A stretch of DNA of 64,000 bases, from positions 558,001 through 622,000 of the forward strand of contig CAVTJR010000001.1 in the NCBI GenBank assembly GCA_963735115.1, given 5' to 3'. Below the pieces are notes generated by a model. It made no database searches and was not told the DNA's origin. It was given only the letters and a program-made list of their open reading frames with translations. Positions 42,334 through 52,628 of this stretch are shown here, one piece after another (the first letter of the stretch is position 1; each line of letters begins with the position of its first letter). The translations under genes were made by a program, and so were the position numbers. This DNA comes from JAKACA01 sp963735115. GTDB lineage: Bacteria > Actinomycetota > Acidimicrobiia > Acidimicrobiales > Bog-793.

Positions 42334-45145
42334 ATGTTGCGACGGATGACAACTCGATCACATTCGCGGGCGATTCGGTTCACCGGGGCGTGCGCCCTCG
42401 TGGGCGGACTGTCGGCGACCTCGCTCGCACCGGCGACCGCCGCTCGAGCAGCGGTTCGGCCACCATCGGCGATTGTGTCGCCTTTCGGAGGGCTACGCCA
42501 GGTCGTTCGTTTGCATCAGGGCCACCTTCCCTTGAGCCAGTTTGCCGCCTTCGGTCGCCGCGCAGCTGCTTTCACCGAGGGCCTCGGAGACTCCAGAACG
42601 AGCGACGTGCTCTCGGGACGTCCTCTCAACGGTGGCTCGCGGGCACCGCTCGTTGAGCCGCGCATACCGAGCACGGCCACGACCTTCACCGTGGACTCCA
42701 CGGTTGACGATCCGATCGCGACGCCGACGAGCACGAGCTGCACTGCCACGAACGGCAAGTGCACGTTGCGCGCTGCGGTTTCGGCTGCCGACAACCTCGG
42801 CAAAGCAGTGAACATCAAGCTGTCATCGTCCGACTACGTCCTGGACGACACAACGGCAGGCTCGATGGTCGTCTCTGACCCGGGTGCCGTCACGATCGAG
42901 GGGGTGTCGCCTGCCAGCACGACGATCTCCGTCATGACGGGTGACCACATCGAGCCCTTCGTCGTCGTCGATAACTTGGACCACGAGGGCGGTGTGCTCT
43001 TCTTGAGTGGCCTCACCATTGAGGGCGGCACCGCCATTGACGGTGGCGCCCTGCTCCTCGACGCCGACAACGGCAGCGCAGTCGTGACCGATGTCCACCT
43101 TCAGTCGAACCTCGCAACCGACCTGGGCGGGGCAATCTTTGCTGAGGACGGCCACCTTTGGGCCACGGACTCGATCATCAAGAACAACGCAGCCGGTGAC
43201 GCCGGCGGTGGCATCGCCGTCGCGGACGGGTCTCTCGTCCTTGCGAGCTCGACCGTCGTCGCCAATACCGCGGACGAGGCCGGTGGCGGACTGTTGTTAG
43301 CCGAGGCATCGGCAACCGTGTTTGACGGCTCGGTGTCGTTCAACACCGCTGGCACGAGCTCCACCTCGGGGGAGGGAGGCGGCATTTTCGGCGAGGACGC
43401 CTCGTTGACCCTGGGCGGGACAACCGTGAACTCCAACACGGCTGACGACGGCGGCGAGGGAGGCGGGCTCGGGCTAGTCGAGGGCACGCTCGTGATGCAA
43501 GGCGGTCAGCTGTCGCACAACTCCGCCGTGGGCGCAGGATTGGGCGGGGCTGCGGCGCTGGGTGCCGTCAGCGCCAGCTTCACCAACGTCGTGGCCGATT
43601 CGAACACCGCCAACGCCGGGGGAATCGTCGCGATTGGTGAGGAGGGGGTGCCGGCCACCCTCGACATCACGGGCGGATCAGTCTCCGACAACACCTCGGA
43701 AGCAGTCTTCGCGTTCGGGTCAGGCGCCGGGAGCCAGGTCAACCTCGACATCTCGGGAGCGAGACTCGACAGCAACCACACGAGCCTCGCAGCCCTCCTA
43801 CCCTGCGGAGCGGCCGTGTGCGCCACAGGCTTGGATGGGGGCACCGTCCAGCTCACTCTCGCCAACGACACCATCGACAGGAACAGTGTGCAGCCGACAG
43901 AGGAGCTCGGAGGAGCCGTCGAGGCGGTCGCCTCTGGCGGTGGCTCGGGCTCAGTCGACCTGCAAGGCGACACGGTCGACGAGGACTCGGCGCCCGGAGC
44001 GAGCTTGAGCGCCGGAGCCGTGCTGCTCGAAAGCGTCAGCGACTCGTCCGTGACGCCACACGTGTACTCGCCGCTGTCGGTCACGATCACCGACTCGAAC
44101 TTCGAGCATGATTCCGTCGGCACGGGTGGTGGTGGCGGCGCAATCGGCATCGCCTCGACCGGGACCTCGGGAGACTTCAGCGAGACGTCCGTTTCGATGT
44201 CAGACGACACGTTCGAGCACGACACGGCCGGAACCTCCTCCGGCACAGCCGACACCTACGGAGGAGCAGTGTCGATCTCACCGGAGACGACCGGGACAAT
44301 TACCGGCAGCACATTTCACGACAACGCCGCCAAGGGAACTGAATCGGCCGGCGGAGCGGTTTTCGACGAGAACGAGTCGGCATTCACCTTCGCCGATGAC
44401 ACGTTCACCTCGAACACCGCCGTGGACGCGGGCGGTGCGTTGGTCGTCTTCTCCGAACTCGCCACGATCCAGCAGAGCTCGTTCTCCCACAACAGAATCC
44501 GACGAGGGTGGGGCGCTCGCCATCGTCGAGTCGTTCTTCTCAATCTCCGGCTCCACCTTTAGCGCCAACGTCACTCCGATCTCGCACGGCGACGGGGGCG
44601 CCATCGTCGCTGACGAGGTGATCGGGGTGATCTCGAACTCGACCATCACCGGAAACTCGAGTGGGGGGAGCGGCGAAGGCGGGGGGATCTGGAACGAGGG
44701 CCCCCTCCTGACGCTCGACTCCGACACGATCACCTCGAACGTGGCAGGGAGCGGCTCCGCCCTCTACACGGAGGCAAACGACCAAGTCGTGACGGTGAAA
44801 GACTCCATCATCAGCCACAACAGGACGAAGAGCCGAGGTGGCTCGGAGAACGACTGCGCCCTGTCCACGGCCAGCGGGGAGGTGGCCATCGCTGCCGCCT
44901 CCGAGGGCGGCAACGTCCTCGGGTCGGCGGGCTGCGTCGTGGAGCTGGCGGCGAGCGACAAGGTCTCGAGCAACCCGAAGCTCCGCTCGCTGGCGAGCAA
45001 CGGCGGGCCGACCGAGACGATGGCGCTCGAGGCGAGCTCGCCTGCCCGCAGGATCGGGCTTGCCTGCCTCCCGACCGATCAGCGAGGCCGGCCCCGCCCG
45101 GTCACGAAGTGCGACTCCGGCGCCTACGAGCTGCCCAAGGCCTGA
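42334..45145 (+). pseudogene. Secreted right-handed beta-helix protein (choice-of-anchor Q type), frameshifted
   Basis: A large secreted protein (about 936 residues if restored). It has an N-terminal signal peptide (RFTGACALVGGLSATSLAPATAARA), a CSLREA-like motif (KCTLRAAVSAAD) and then many repeats with GG-A/G-I plus N-T-A and S-N-T rungs typical of a parallel beta-helix. The end (LASNGGPTETMALEASSPA, then CDSGAYEL) is the choice-of-anchor Q ending. The frame breaks at about 44493-44497: the first frame stops at 44562, and the repeat pattern resumes one base on (ESDEGGALAIVE). One skipped base restores it. Either a sequencing indel or a real inactivation. Role probably adhesion or surface binding, inferred. 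Confidence 0.75.
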
Positions 45146-45282
45146 ACCGCCTGGACCGAACCGGCACCACCTCACACGGATCTCGGCGACAGGTCGGGCG
45201 CAGCGCCACCGGGCGCCGGCAGCACGTTGGCAGGCGCAGCGAGGTGAGATGGTCACGCGCCAACAGGAACGCGCCGACGGGC

Positions 45283-47733
45283 TTAGAGCGGTGGCACGCG
45301 CCAGCGCCGACGCAGGCCGTCCACGACAAGACCGAGGACGAGCAGACCGAGTAGGACGGATATGACGAGCACCAGCTCCAAGGCGGGTCCCTCGAAACCC
45401 CCATATTGGTCGTTGGGGAAGAGCCCGGCGCCGTGGAGGAGGAAGTACTCGGAGAGAGGGTGATCGTCGGTCAGGAGCGGTCCTGGTCCGGTGTAGGCAT
45501 TGACCTGGCCGTTTGTCAGCCACACGAGCCTGTGGAGCCTCCTGGGCCAAGAGCTGGTCGCAACTCGCGGGTAGTCGGGGGCGTTGGCGAGGTCGGCTCG
45601 AGCTGCGGCCGACCCGAAGACGTGCTCGATCGTGCTGGCGTGGAAGATCATCGCTGAATCCGACCCGAGCATGTACAGCCCTTCGGCCCGCGGACCCTCC
45701 ATGACCGTCATGTAGGGAAACGACGCCCGAAACGTCCTGAGGAACAGCTGCTGCTCCGGCCCGGGGCTGTACGGGAGGAAGACGGCGAGAATCCCGCCGG
45801 GGTTGAGGCGAGCCTTCGCCTCCTCATAGAACTCGTGCGTCATGAGGACGACGGTCCCCGCACTCCAAATCGGTGGCGGGAAGTCAGCCGTGATCAGGTC
45901 GTAGCGCTTGTTCGTGAGACGCACATAGTTGCGCCCATCGGTGATGATGATGTGGCCGAGCGGGTTATGGAGGTACTTGTTGGCGTCGGCGTAGAACCAG
46001 GACATCACGGACGGAACGGTCGGGTCCAACTCGACGGCGGTCGTGTTCATGCCGAGAATGATCGAGGATCGGTACGTCGAGCCCATTCCGAAGCAGAGAT
46101 CGAGCATGGTGGAGGCGTTCGGCCTGAGTGCCTTCGGAATGTAGGCCAGGAGCTTGGTGTCGATGGTAAGGCGGGTGATGCCGGTCCCGTTGACATAGAG
46201 GCGGCGGGACAAGGCCGGCCCCCCGACGACATCGACCGTTGCCACGGTGTCCTCGAAGTGCCTCGTCGGCAGGCCCGTGCCGGCGATCGTCCGCTGCCGG
46301 TAGGTGAGCCTGGCGGCGGGAACAAAGAGCATCACGACGAGAGCCCCGGTGAGAAGGAACGCTATTCCTGCCCGCAGCAACCCCTTGTTCGGTGCAAAGG
46401 CGATTGCCAAGGCGCCGCCGATGGCGGCTTCGAGTATGCACAGTGCGGTGATGGAGAGGTTGGACCCGAGCGTCGGGATGAGCACGAAACCGGCGATGAC
46501 CGTCCCCAGGACGCATCCGGCCGTGTTGGCGGCGTACACGAACCCGACCCCGCGGCTCGCATGGGCGACGCTGGCGACGAAGAGCCGGACCGTGAGGGGA
46601 AAGGCGTAGCCGAGGAGGGCCGTGACCGGGACGATGAGTAGGACCACGATCGGCAGGGCGCCGGGACCACGGAGGTCGCTGACGATGACCGGCACGAGCG
46701 TGAGGGCGGCAGCACCCATCAGGCACCCACCCAGCGTGGCGATCTGAGGCGCGCCCGAACCCTGGCGTTCGTACACCAAGCTGCCGCCGGCGATCCCGAT
46801 GAGGTAGACGGCCAGGACGGCGACGAAGATGTAGATGGACGACCCCGTGGCCTGCAGGAGCACCCTGGTCCAGAGCACCTCGAGGGCCAGGCTGACGAAC
46901 CCTGAGGCGAACGTGACTGCGAGGAGCATCCCTTGGCGGCCGTCCAGGCGAGGCCGACTCTCCGCTCTCGGCGGCGGGGGCTCTCGGCGGATGGGGAGGG
47001 TACGCGAGATGAGCAGGGCACCGACGCCGGCACAGAGGTTGAGCACGACAGCCACATAGGTGGTACCGAGGAGGCCCAACAGCTCGAGGAGGACGAAGCC
47101 GCTCGCCACCGTGCCGAGCACAGCCCCGAGTGTGTTCAGCCCATAGAGCCGGGCAATGCGCTCGCCGACGTCGGGGTCGGTTCGCACGAGTTGCCGGGTC
47201 AGAATCGGCATGGTCATCCCCATGATCAGCGTCACGGGCGTCAGCACGCAGAAGGCGAGGGCGAATCTGATCAGCCCGACTTCTCCGGGCGGGAGCGAGA
47301 GGTAGGCGCTTCGGAACACCGTGGCGATGGCGCCGAAGGCGAGCGGCATGAGGAGGGCAAGACAGCCGACGGTGATTTCGAGCAGACCGTAGACGACGAG
47401 TGCGCGTCGCAGCCTCGCTCCGAGCGCCGCCCCGAGAAGTGAGCCGAGTCCGAGCCCGGCGAGGAATGCTGTCACCGTCGTGACGATGGCCTGCGTCGTG
47501 TTCCCGAAGACGAGAACGAGGTCGTGGGTCCAGACCACCTGGTAGATCAGGCCGGCTGCGCCTGACGCCATGAAGAGCAGCGGAACCCGAGCGTCCGATG
47601 CCAGCGATGGCGTCTGAGAGCTTCCTGCTGGCTCGGCACCCGAGGGTGCCTGGAGGGCGCCCCTTCGAAGATCCTCGTCTCGAGGGGCAGCTACCGCGAC
47701 GGCGCGCGTATTGGCGTCGCCAGGAGCTGCCAC
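45283..47733 (-). CDS. Membrane-embedded spermidine synthase-like protein (MFS-like/SpeE fusion)
   Basis: An 816-residue fusion. The N-terminal half (about 50-480) has around 12 membrane helices with MFS-like repeats (FLAGLGLGSLLGAALGARL, TLIMGMTMPILTRQLV). The C-terminal part (about 500-750) is a spermidine synthase-like Rossmann domain: DLCFGMGSTYRSSI, AVELDPTVPSVMSWF, VRLTNKRYDLITADFPPP. One further helix lies at the end (LVLVISVLLGLLVLGLVV). Such proteins are widespread in actinobacteria and of unsettled function; polyamine synthesis is not proven. GTG at 47733 has TAGCTT 7 bases upstream on its strand. It converges with the beta-helix gene. Confidence 0.85.
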   Translation of the reverse strand: MAAPGDANTRAVAVAAPRDEDLRRGALQAPSGAEPAGSSQTPSLASDARVPLLFMASGAAGLIYQVVWTHDLVLVFGNTTQAIVTTVTAFLAGLGLGSLLGAALGARLRRALVVYGLLEITVGCLALLMPLAFGAIATVFRSAYLSLPPGEVGLIRFALAFCVLTPVTLIMGMTMPILTRQLVRTDPDVGERIARLYGLNTLGAVLGTVASGFVLLELLGLLGTTYVAVVLNLCAGVGALLISRTLPIRREPPPPRAESRPRLDGRQGMLLAVTFASGFVSLALEVLWTRVLLQATGSSIYIFVAVLAVYLIGIAGGSLVYERQGSGAPQIATLGGCLMGAAALTLVPVIVSDLRGPGALPIVVLLIVPVTALLGYAFPLTVRLFVASVAHASRGVGFVYAANTAGCVLGTVIAGFVLIPTLGSNLSITALCILEAAIGGALAIAFAPNKGLLRAGIAFLLTGALVVMLFVPAARLTYRQRTIAGTGLPTRHFEDTVATVDVVGGPALSRRLYVNGTGITRLTIDTKLLAYIPKALRPNASTMLDLCFGMGSTYRSSIILGMNTTAVELDPTVPSVMSWFYADANKYLHNPLGHIIITDGRNYVRLTNKRYDLITADFPPPIWSAGTVVLMTHEFYEEAKARLNPGGILAVFLPYSPGPEQQLFLRTFRASFPYMTVMEGPRAEGLYMLGSDSAMIFHASTIEHVFGSAAARADLANAPDYPRVATSSWPRRLHRLVWLTNGQVNAYTGPGPLLTDDHPLSEYFLLHGAGLFPNDQYGGFEGPALELVLVISVLLGLLVLGLVVDGLRRRWRVPPL

Positions 47734-47788
47734 GGGTTGGAAGCTAGTTGGCCCCGGCCGGCCGTTACAAGGCGGCGGGGCGGGAGCT

Positions 47789-49639
47789 TCAGGTGACGCC
47801 GGGTCGAGCGAACGATCGCAGGACGATCAGCCAGGCGTGCAGCATCGCCGGCCCTTGCCGCAGCACGGTCGTGCGCAGCAGGACAGGGTGGTAGGGCAGA
47901 AGAGCCCGCAGCGCCGTCGTGAACTGGGCGCCCGTGGTGCTGAGAAACAGCACCTCGGCCGGCCGCCGGCGAGCGAGCGCCGCCCTGTCCCCGGGCGTGA
48001 AGATCGCAAACGGCGGCGGGATCGTATTGAAGCCGTCGTGGAACATGCCGGCGGGTTCGTTCAGCGTCCTCAGCTGGCGCCGGGAGTACCACATGAGCAA
48101 CTGCTCGCCTTGATAGGTAGGTTTGCCGACGAACGACGGGAGTTCCGTGCTGACCCGGTACCAGTCGATCAGCAGGCTGGCGTTGCCACCGAGGGCATCG
48201 GCGTAGTCCGGAGCCGGGTCGCCGGCGAGCGCGATCCCGGAAAGACGTGCGTGGCGAGGTTGCGGCGCCACCGTGAGCACGAGGAGCGACCCCGCCATCC
48301 CGACGATCGTCACTGCCATGGCGAAGCCGCGTACCACGCCTGTTGGCGAGCGCGCTCCACCCAGACGGTTCCCGAGCCGCATGATCGCGCCGAGGACCAA
48401 GGGGACGACCGCCAATACCGCCCCCGTGAACAGCCACCCGAAGGCTGGCACGCGAGGCGCCAGCTCGTACGCGAGCGGGACAGCCACAAGAAGAGCAGGT
48501 GGCAGCCAGCGCCCCCACGGGCGGGCAAGGAGCGGCTTGCTCACCTCGGCGAGCGTGACGGCGAGGGTGAGGCAGACCACGCCCCAGAGCGTGGACGAGA
48601 AGAAGTGCATCTCGAGGGTCTCGACATCACCGAAGAACTGCAGGATTCCAAAGACGGCGAACTGGGCGGTGCACACGAGACCGACGAGGAGCTGGGGGGT
48701 CGGGATGGCTGCCAGTTTGCGGGCGAAGGTCACCCAGAAAGCGGCGACGACAGCGGGCGGAACCAACAGGTAGGCCACGTAGAGAACCCACCGGGGGTTG
48801 CTGGAGTGGAACGCCTGCACCTGCGGCGGCTTGCTCAAGTAGATGGCCGCAAGGATGGTCGGTCGGATGAAGTCGAACCGGCCGAGCACTGCGAGGGAGC
48901 CGATCATGAGGAGCAGGGTGACCGACACAGCGACGCCCGCGAGAAACACGACGTCGCCTAGAAGGTGCCGCCGGTCCCGTAGGAAGCGCACCACCAGGTA
49001 GACACCGATCGCAGTGGCGGCGAGCACGACGCCCATGCCGTGAGACCAGATCCCCATCGTGAACAGGACACCGGCAGCTGCGAGCCACGCCGGCCGCCAC
49101 CGGTCCCGGCACGGCATCACCAGGCAGGCGACCGCTCCGACGACGTAGGAGACGACTGCGGAATCCGGGTAGTCGGTTCCCCAGGCCGTGAGAACGACCG
49201 GGCAGCTGAGGAGGGCGACGACGGCGAGTACGCCCGCCGGGATGCCGTAGAGCCGCCGAAGCAGCACGTAGGCCGGCACGATGGCGATCAGGGCGAAGAC
49301 GTAACGGGTCACGAAGAACCCGGGAACGGCGCCGAAGGCCAGGTAGGCGAGACGGGCGACGACGAGGAACCCCGCCTGGGCGCCCTCGCGCAACCGCGCC
49401 GTCGCGCTCAGGGCGGCCATGTAACGAGTGAACATCTCGGCCGGATCGACGATGTAGATCGTGTGCATGCTGGGGTCCGGCAGGTCGACAGGCGCCATCG
49501 TCCGCACCCTCAACACGAACGCCGCGATCAGCGGTGAGAGCAGCACGGAGACACTCTCGGCGACGAGTGTCCAGCTCAAGCGCCGTGGCGGACGCGGCTC
49601 CGAAGTCGACTCGGCAGCCGCGCTGCGGGTGGCGAGCAC
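47789..49639 (-). CDS. Multi-span membrane protein, GT-C glycosyltransferase-like
   Basis: A 616-residue protein with about 11-12 membrane helices and a C-terminal soluble part (about 480-600). The first extracytoplasmic loop has acidic residues (VDLPDPSMHTIYIVDPAEMF), and a TDYPDS segment follows helix four, as in GT39/ArnT-like GT-C enzymes that use polyprenyl-phosphate sugars. The neighbouring DPM1-like gene, transcribed divergently, could make such a donor. No exact family can be named. The GTG at 49639 has TAATCT 6 bases upstream on its strand. Confidence 0.7.
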   Translation of the reverse strand: MLATRSAAAESTSEPRPPRRLSWTLVAESVSVLLSPLIAAFVLRVRTMAPVDLPDPSMHTIYIVDPAEMFTRYMAALSATARLREGAQAGFLVVARLAYLAFGAVPGFFVTRYVFALIAIVPAYVLLRRLYGIPAGVLAVVALLSCPVVLTAWGTDYPDSAVVSYVVGAVACLVMPCRDRWRPAWLAAAGVLFTMGIWSHGMGVVLAATAIGVYLVVRFLRDRRHLLGDVVFLAGVAVSVTLLLMIGSLAVLGRFDFIRPTILAAIYLSKPPQVQAFHSSNPRWVLYVAYLLVPPAVVAAFWVTFARKLAAIPTPQLLVGLVCTAQFAVFGILQFFGDVETLEMHFFSSTLWGVVCLTLAVTLAEVSKPLLARPWGRWLPPALLVAVPLAYELAPRVPAFGWLFTGAVLAVVPLVLGAIMRLGNRLGGARSPTGVVRGFAMAVTIVGMAGSLLVLTVAPQPRHARLSGIALAGDPAPDYADALGGNASLLIDWYRVSTELPSFVGKPTYQGEQLLMWYSRRQLRTLNEPAGMFHDGFNTIPPPFAIFTPGDRAALARRRPAEVLFLSTTGAQFTTALRALLPYHPVLLRTTVLRQGPAMLHAWLIVLRSFARPGVT

Positions 49640-49645
49640 CGGGCG

Positions 49646-49701
49646 AGATTACTACCAGCGCCGTTGCGGCGACTTCAGTTTCGTGCCGGCCCGACTACAC
49701 T
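49646..49701. promoter_or_regulatory. Divergent leaderless promoters in a 68-bp gap
   Basis: TAATCT on the minus strand (49651-49646) lies 6 bases before the GTG at 49639, and TACACT on the plus strand (49696-49701) lies 6 bases before the GTG at 49708. Neither gene has a Shine-Dalgarno. Both transcripts should begin at the start codon. Confidence 0.55.
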
Positions 49702-49707
49702 CGCACG

Positions 49708-50514
49708 GTGCTCAACGGGAAGCGGATCATCACGGTGCTTCCCGCCTACAACGCCGGCGAGACCCTCAAGAGGACGGTCGCCGAGCTGGATCGTGGCGTC
49801 GTCGACGAGATTCTCCTCGTCGACGACGCCAGCACGGACGACACCTACGAGCAAGCGAAAGAACTCGGCCTCACGTCGATACGACACGAGGGGAACCGAG
49901 GCTACGGCGCCAATCAGAAGAGCTGTTACACGGCGGCACTCGATCTCGGCGCCGACGTCGTCGTGATGGTTCACCCGGACTACCAGTACTCGCCACTGCT
50001 CGTACCCGCCATGGCCGCAATGATCGCCTACGGCGAGTACGAGTTCGTCCTTGGGTCCCGCATCCTTGCGCAGGATTCGGTCGCACGGGGCATGCCTCGG
50101 TACAAGTACGTGGCCAACAGGGTCCTGACGCTCTGCGAGAACATCGTTCTGCGACAGAAGCTGTCGGAGTATCACACCGGGCTGCGTGCCTATAGCCGGA
50201 GCCTGCTCGAGTCCCTGCCGTACGACCGGAACTCCGACGACTTCGTGTTCGACAACCAGATCATCGCTCAGGCTGTCGCCTTCGGAGCCAACATCGGGGA
50301 GCTCTCCTGTCCCACCCGCTACGAGGCGGACTCGTCTTCGATCAACTTCAGGAGGAGCGTCCGCTACGGCATCGGCGTGTTGCAGACCACCGCCCAGTAC
50401 CGCCTGCACATGAGTGGCGCCAGGCACTACCGCTTCCTCGAGGTGGCCCCGCGGGATCCCGCCCCCGCCGGTGAGTTCGTCGCAGGCGACAAGTCGCTCG
50501 ACAGCCCGAGCTGA
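49708..50514 (+). CDS. DPM1/GT2-family glycosyltransferase
   Basis: A 268-residue cytoplasmic GT2 glycosyltransferase with a GT-A fold: ITVLPAYNAGETLKRTV, LLVDDASTDDT, GNRGYGANQ, the metal-binding segment VVMVHPDYQYSP (HPD in place of the more usual DAD/DGD), GSRIL and YHTGLRAYSRSLL. It lacks C-terminal membrane helices, so it resembles soluble dolichyl/polyprenyl-phosphate mannose synthases. It may feed the divergent GT-C-like protein. The GTG at 49708 fits the leaderless spacing. Confidence 0.88.
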   Translation: MLNGKRIITVLPAYNAGETLKRTVAELDRGVVDEILLVDDASTDDTYEQAKELGLTSIRHEGNRGYGANQKSCYTAALDLGADVVVMVHPDYQYSPLLVPAMAAMIAYGEYEFVLGSRILAQDSVARGMPRYKYVANRVLTLCENIVLRQKLSEYHTGLRAYSRSLLESLPYDRNSDDFVFDNQIIAQAVAFGANIGELSCPTRYEADSSSINFRRSVRYGIGVLQTTAQYRLHMSGARHYRFLEVAPRDPAPAGEFVAGDKSLDSPS

Positions 50515-50709
50515 CACCGGTCCGCCGCCGCTGCCTGCTGAGAGGCCGCAATCGAGTCGGCACCACGGGCGACCGCGCCAGACGAGCGCAACCCGCGGCG
50601 CAACCTCGTCGGCAACGATGGACGGCATGCCCGCCGCGCCCTGCTCAAAGCCTCGCGTTGGCGCTCTGGGCACCTCAAGTGACAGCTGCTTCGCGCCGAT
50701 GTATACACG

Positions 50710-52506
50710 GTGAGACCTGTGCGACATCTGACCATGAGCGAAACCCGCCCTGACACCACGACCAGGACCTGTAGAGCCCGACGCCTTGGGCGGGTCACCG
50801 TCTCGGCGGCACTCGTGGCGACCGCAGCGGCAGGCGTCGCCTTCGGTCAAGGCGGGGTCGCCACCGCCCAGCCGGACTCCGCCGCCCACGTCAACTTCAC
50901 CCTCGTGTGGACGGCCTCGTTCCCGAACGATCACCATCCCTTCGCCCTGTCGTCGCCCGACCTCGCCCAGCTCCCCGGAGGGCCAGCTCTGGTGGTGGGC
51001 GATCGGTCGGGACACGTCTATGCCGTCTACCTCAAGCCTGGCCGCAACGGCGGGGCGAGAAGAGCATGGACCGTAACGGCAAACGGGCCGGACGGTCCGA
51101 TCGGCGTGGACTCCTCTCCGTCGAGCTTCGACGGCGTCGTGTATTTCGGCATCGGCTGGGCCGGCCAGCATGGCGGGGGCTATGAGGCGATCAACGTCAA
51201 CGGTTCGGTGAGATGGTTCAAAGACGCCGTCAACCCAGCGTCTGACCCCGTGAGGGACGCCGGAGTGGCCGCAGGTCTCACCATCGGCAGCCTGCAGTCG
51301 CAGGACGCCCTCGTCGGTCCGTCTCTCGGGCAGAACACCTACCTGTTCAACGCCTCGAGCGGGAGCAAGTTGAAGGGTTTCCCCTGGTTCCAGGCTGACA
51401 CGAACTTCTCCACGGCCGCCGTGGCCGATGTCGAAGGCAACGGTCAGAACCAGATCATCGAAGGTGGTAACACCACAGCCGGCACGGTCTTCGACACCAC
51501 CTACATCGACGGCGGTCAGATCCGCATCCTCGGGGAGACCGGCAATCGCGGCCACGCCGCCAGGCCCAACTCAGGGCTCTACTGCGAGTACACGACGGAC
51601 CAGGGCGTGGACTCGTCACCCGCCGTGGGGGACATCTTCAATGGCCGACCTGGCATCGTCGTCGGCACGAGCACCGAGCGCGCGGGCAAGACCATGACCG
51701 ACGACGTCATCGCCGTCAACAGCGCCTGCCGCCGCGTGTGGCAAACGTCCCTCGACGGGGCCACGACGAGCAGCCCGGCGCTGGCCGACGTGCTCGGCAA
51801 CGGGCGGTTGCAGGTGATCGAGGGAACGCAGAACGGCTATGTGTACTGCCTGAACTCGCTCACCGGGGACGTCCACTGGAGAACGCGGGTGCCCGGTATC
51901 GTGATCGGCGGCGTCGTCACCACCGACCTCGGGAACGGTTATCAGGACGTCATCGTTCCCTCGACGGCGGGTGCTTTCATCCTCGACGGCAAGACCGGAC
52001 GGATCGTGCAGACCCTGGAGCACTCCGTCGGCCTGCAGAACTCACCGCTCGTCACCGATGACCCCAATGGCACGATCGGCATCACGGTCGCCGGCTACAC
52101 CGGCTCGCGGGCGACGCAACACGCCGTTATCGAGCACTTCGAGGTCGTCGGTTCGCACGGCTCGGGTGTGACGGAGGCGGGCGCCTGGCCCGAGTTCCAC
52201 CACGACGCCCAGCTGACAGGGAACGCCAACGTGCCGGTGGCGGACAACCTCGCCATCACCACAAAGTCGCTGCCGAACGCCAAAGTAGGCGTCCCCTACA
52301 AGTCCGGTGTCCGCGCCTCCGGCGGAGCCTCACCCTACGCGTGGACGATGACCAGCGGAGCCAAGCCGCCTGGGTTGACGCTCTCCCGTGGAGGTGCCTG
52401 GAGCGGGACACCGACCAGACGGGGCACGTACCGCTTCACCCTGCGGGTGAACGACGGTAAATCCACCAAGATGACGATGACGCTCTCGATCGCGGTCGCC
52501 TCCTAA
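50710..52506 (+). CDS. Secreted PQQ-type beta-propeller protein with Ig-like C-terminus
   Basis: A 598-residue secreted protein. An N-terminal signal (about 25-53, VTVSAALVATAAAGVAFGQGG) is followed by a beta-propeller whose blades carry PQQ-like patterns (ALVVGDRSGHVYAV, STAAVADVEGNGQ, SSPAVGDIFNG, SSPALADVLGNGRLQVIEG, GYVYCLNSLTGDVHW). The last 85 residues match a putative Ig-like (He_PIG) domain (NAKVGVPYKSGVRASGGASPY, PPGLTLS, GTPTRRGTYRFTLRVND). Catalytic activity is unlikely; binding or scaffold roles fit better. Start GTG 50710 or ATG 50734. The 195 bases upstream hold no gene. Confidence 0.8.
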   Translation: MRPVRHLTMSETRPDTTTRTCRARRLGRVTVSAALVATAAAGVAFGQGGVATAQPDSAAHVNFTLVWTASFPNDHHPFALSSPDLAQLPGGPALVVGDRSGHVYAVYLKPGRNGGARRAWTVTANGPDGPIGVDSSPSSFDGVVYFGIGWAGQHGGGYEAINVNGSVRWFKDAVNPASDPVRDAGVAAGLTIGSLQSQDALVGPSLGQNTYLFNASSGSKLKGFPWFQADTNFSTAAVADVEGNGQNQIIEGGNTTAGTVFDTTYIDGGQIRILGETGNRGHAARPNSGLYCEYTTDQGVDSSPAVGDIFNGRPGIVVGTSTERAGKTMTDDVIAVNSACRRVWQTSLDGATTSSPALADVLGNGRLQVIEGTQNGYVYCLNSLTGDVHWRTRVPGIVIGGVVTTDLGNGYQDVIVPSTAGAFILDGKTGRIVQTLEHSVGLQNSPLVTDDPNGTIGITVAGYTGSRATQHAVIEHFEVVGSHGSGVTEAGAWPEFHHDAQLTGNANVPVADNLAITTKSLPNAKVGVPYKSGVRASGGASPYAWTMTSGAKPPGLTLSRGGAWSGTPTRRGTYRFTLRVNDGKSTKMTMTLSIAVAS

Positions 52507-52628
52507 TAAGCTGGGAGACGGCCGTACGGCGGCGTCCTCAGCCGCCACCGGTCGGTCGGGAGGGACATGCCGCTGTAGGCTCGTGGCCTGATCTCGACGA
52601 CGGTGTCGTGCCGAATAGGGTCGTCTGG

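Noticed and set aside
45146..45282. Distant inverted repeat GTTGGC...GCCAAC as a terminator after the beta-helix gene
   Set aside because: The loop is about 27 bases with no U tract; pairing this short at that distance is likely by chance.
49675..51555. 626-codon minus-strand open frame opposite the GT2 and propeller genes
   Set aside because: It covers two well-supported plus-strand genes and their gap; it has no signal, motif or plausible start.
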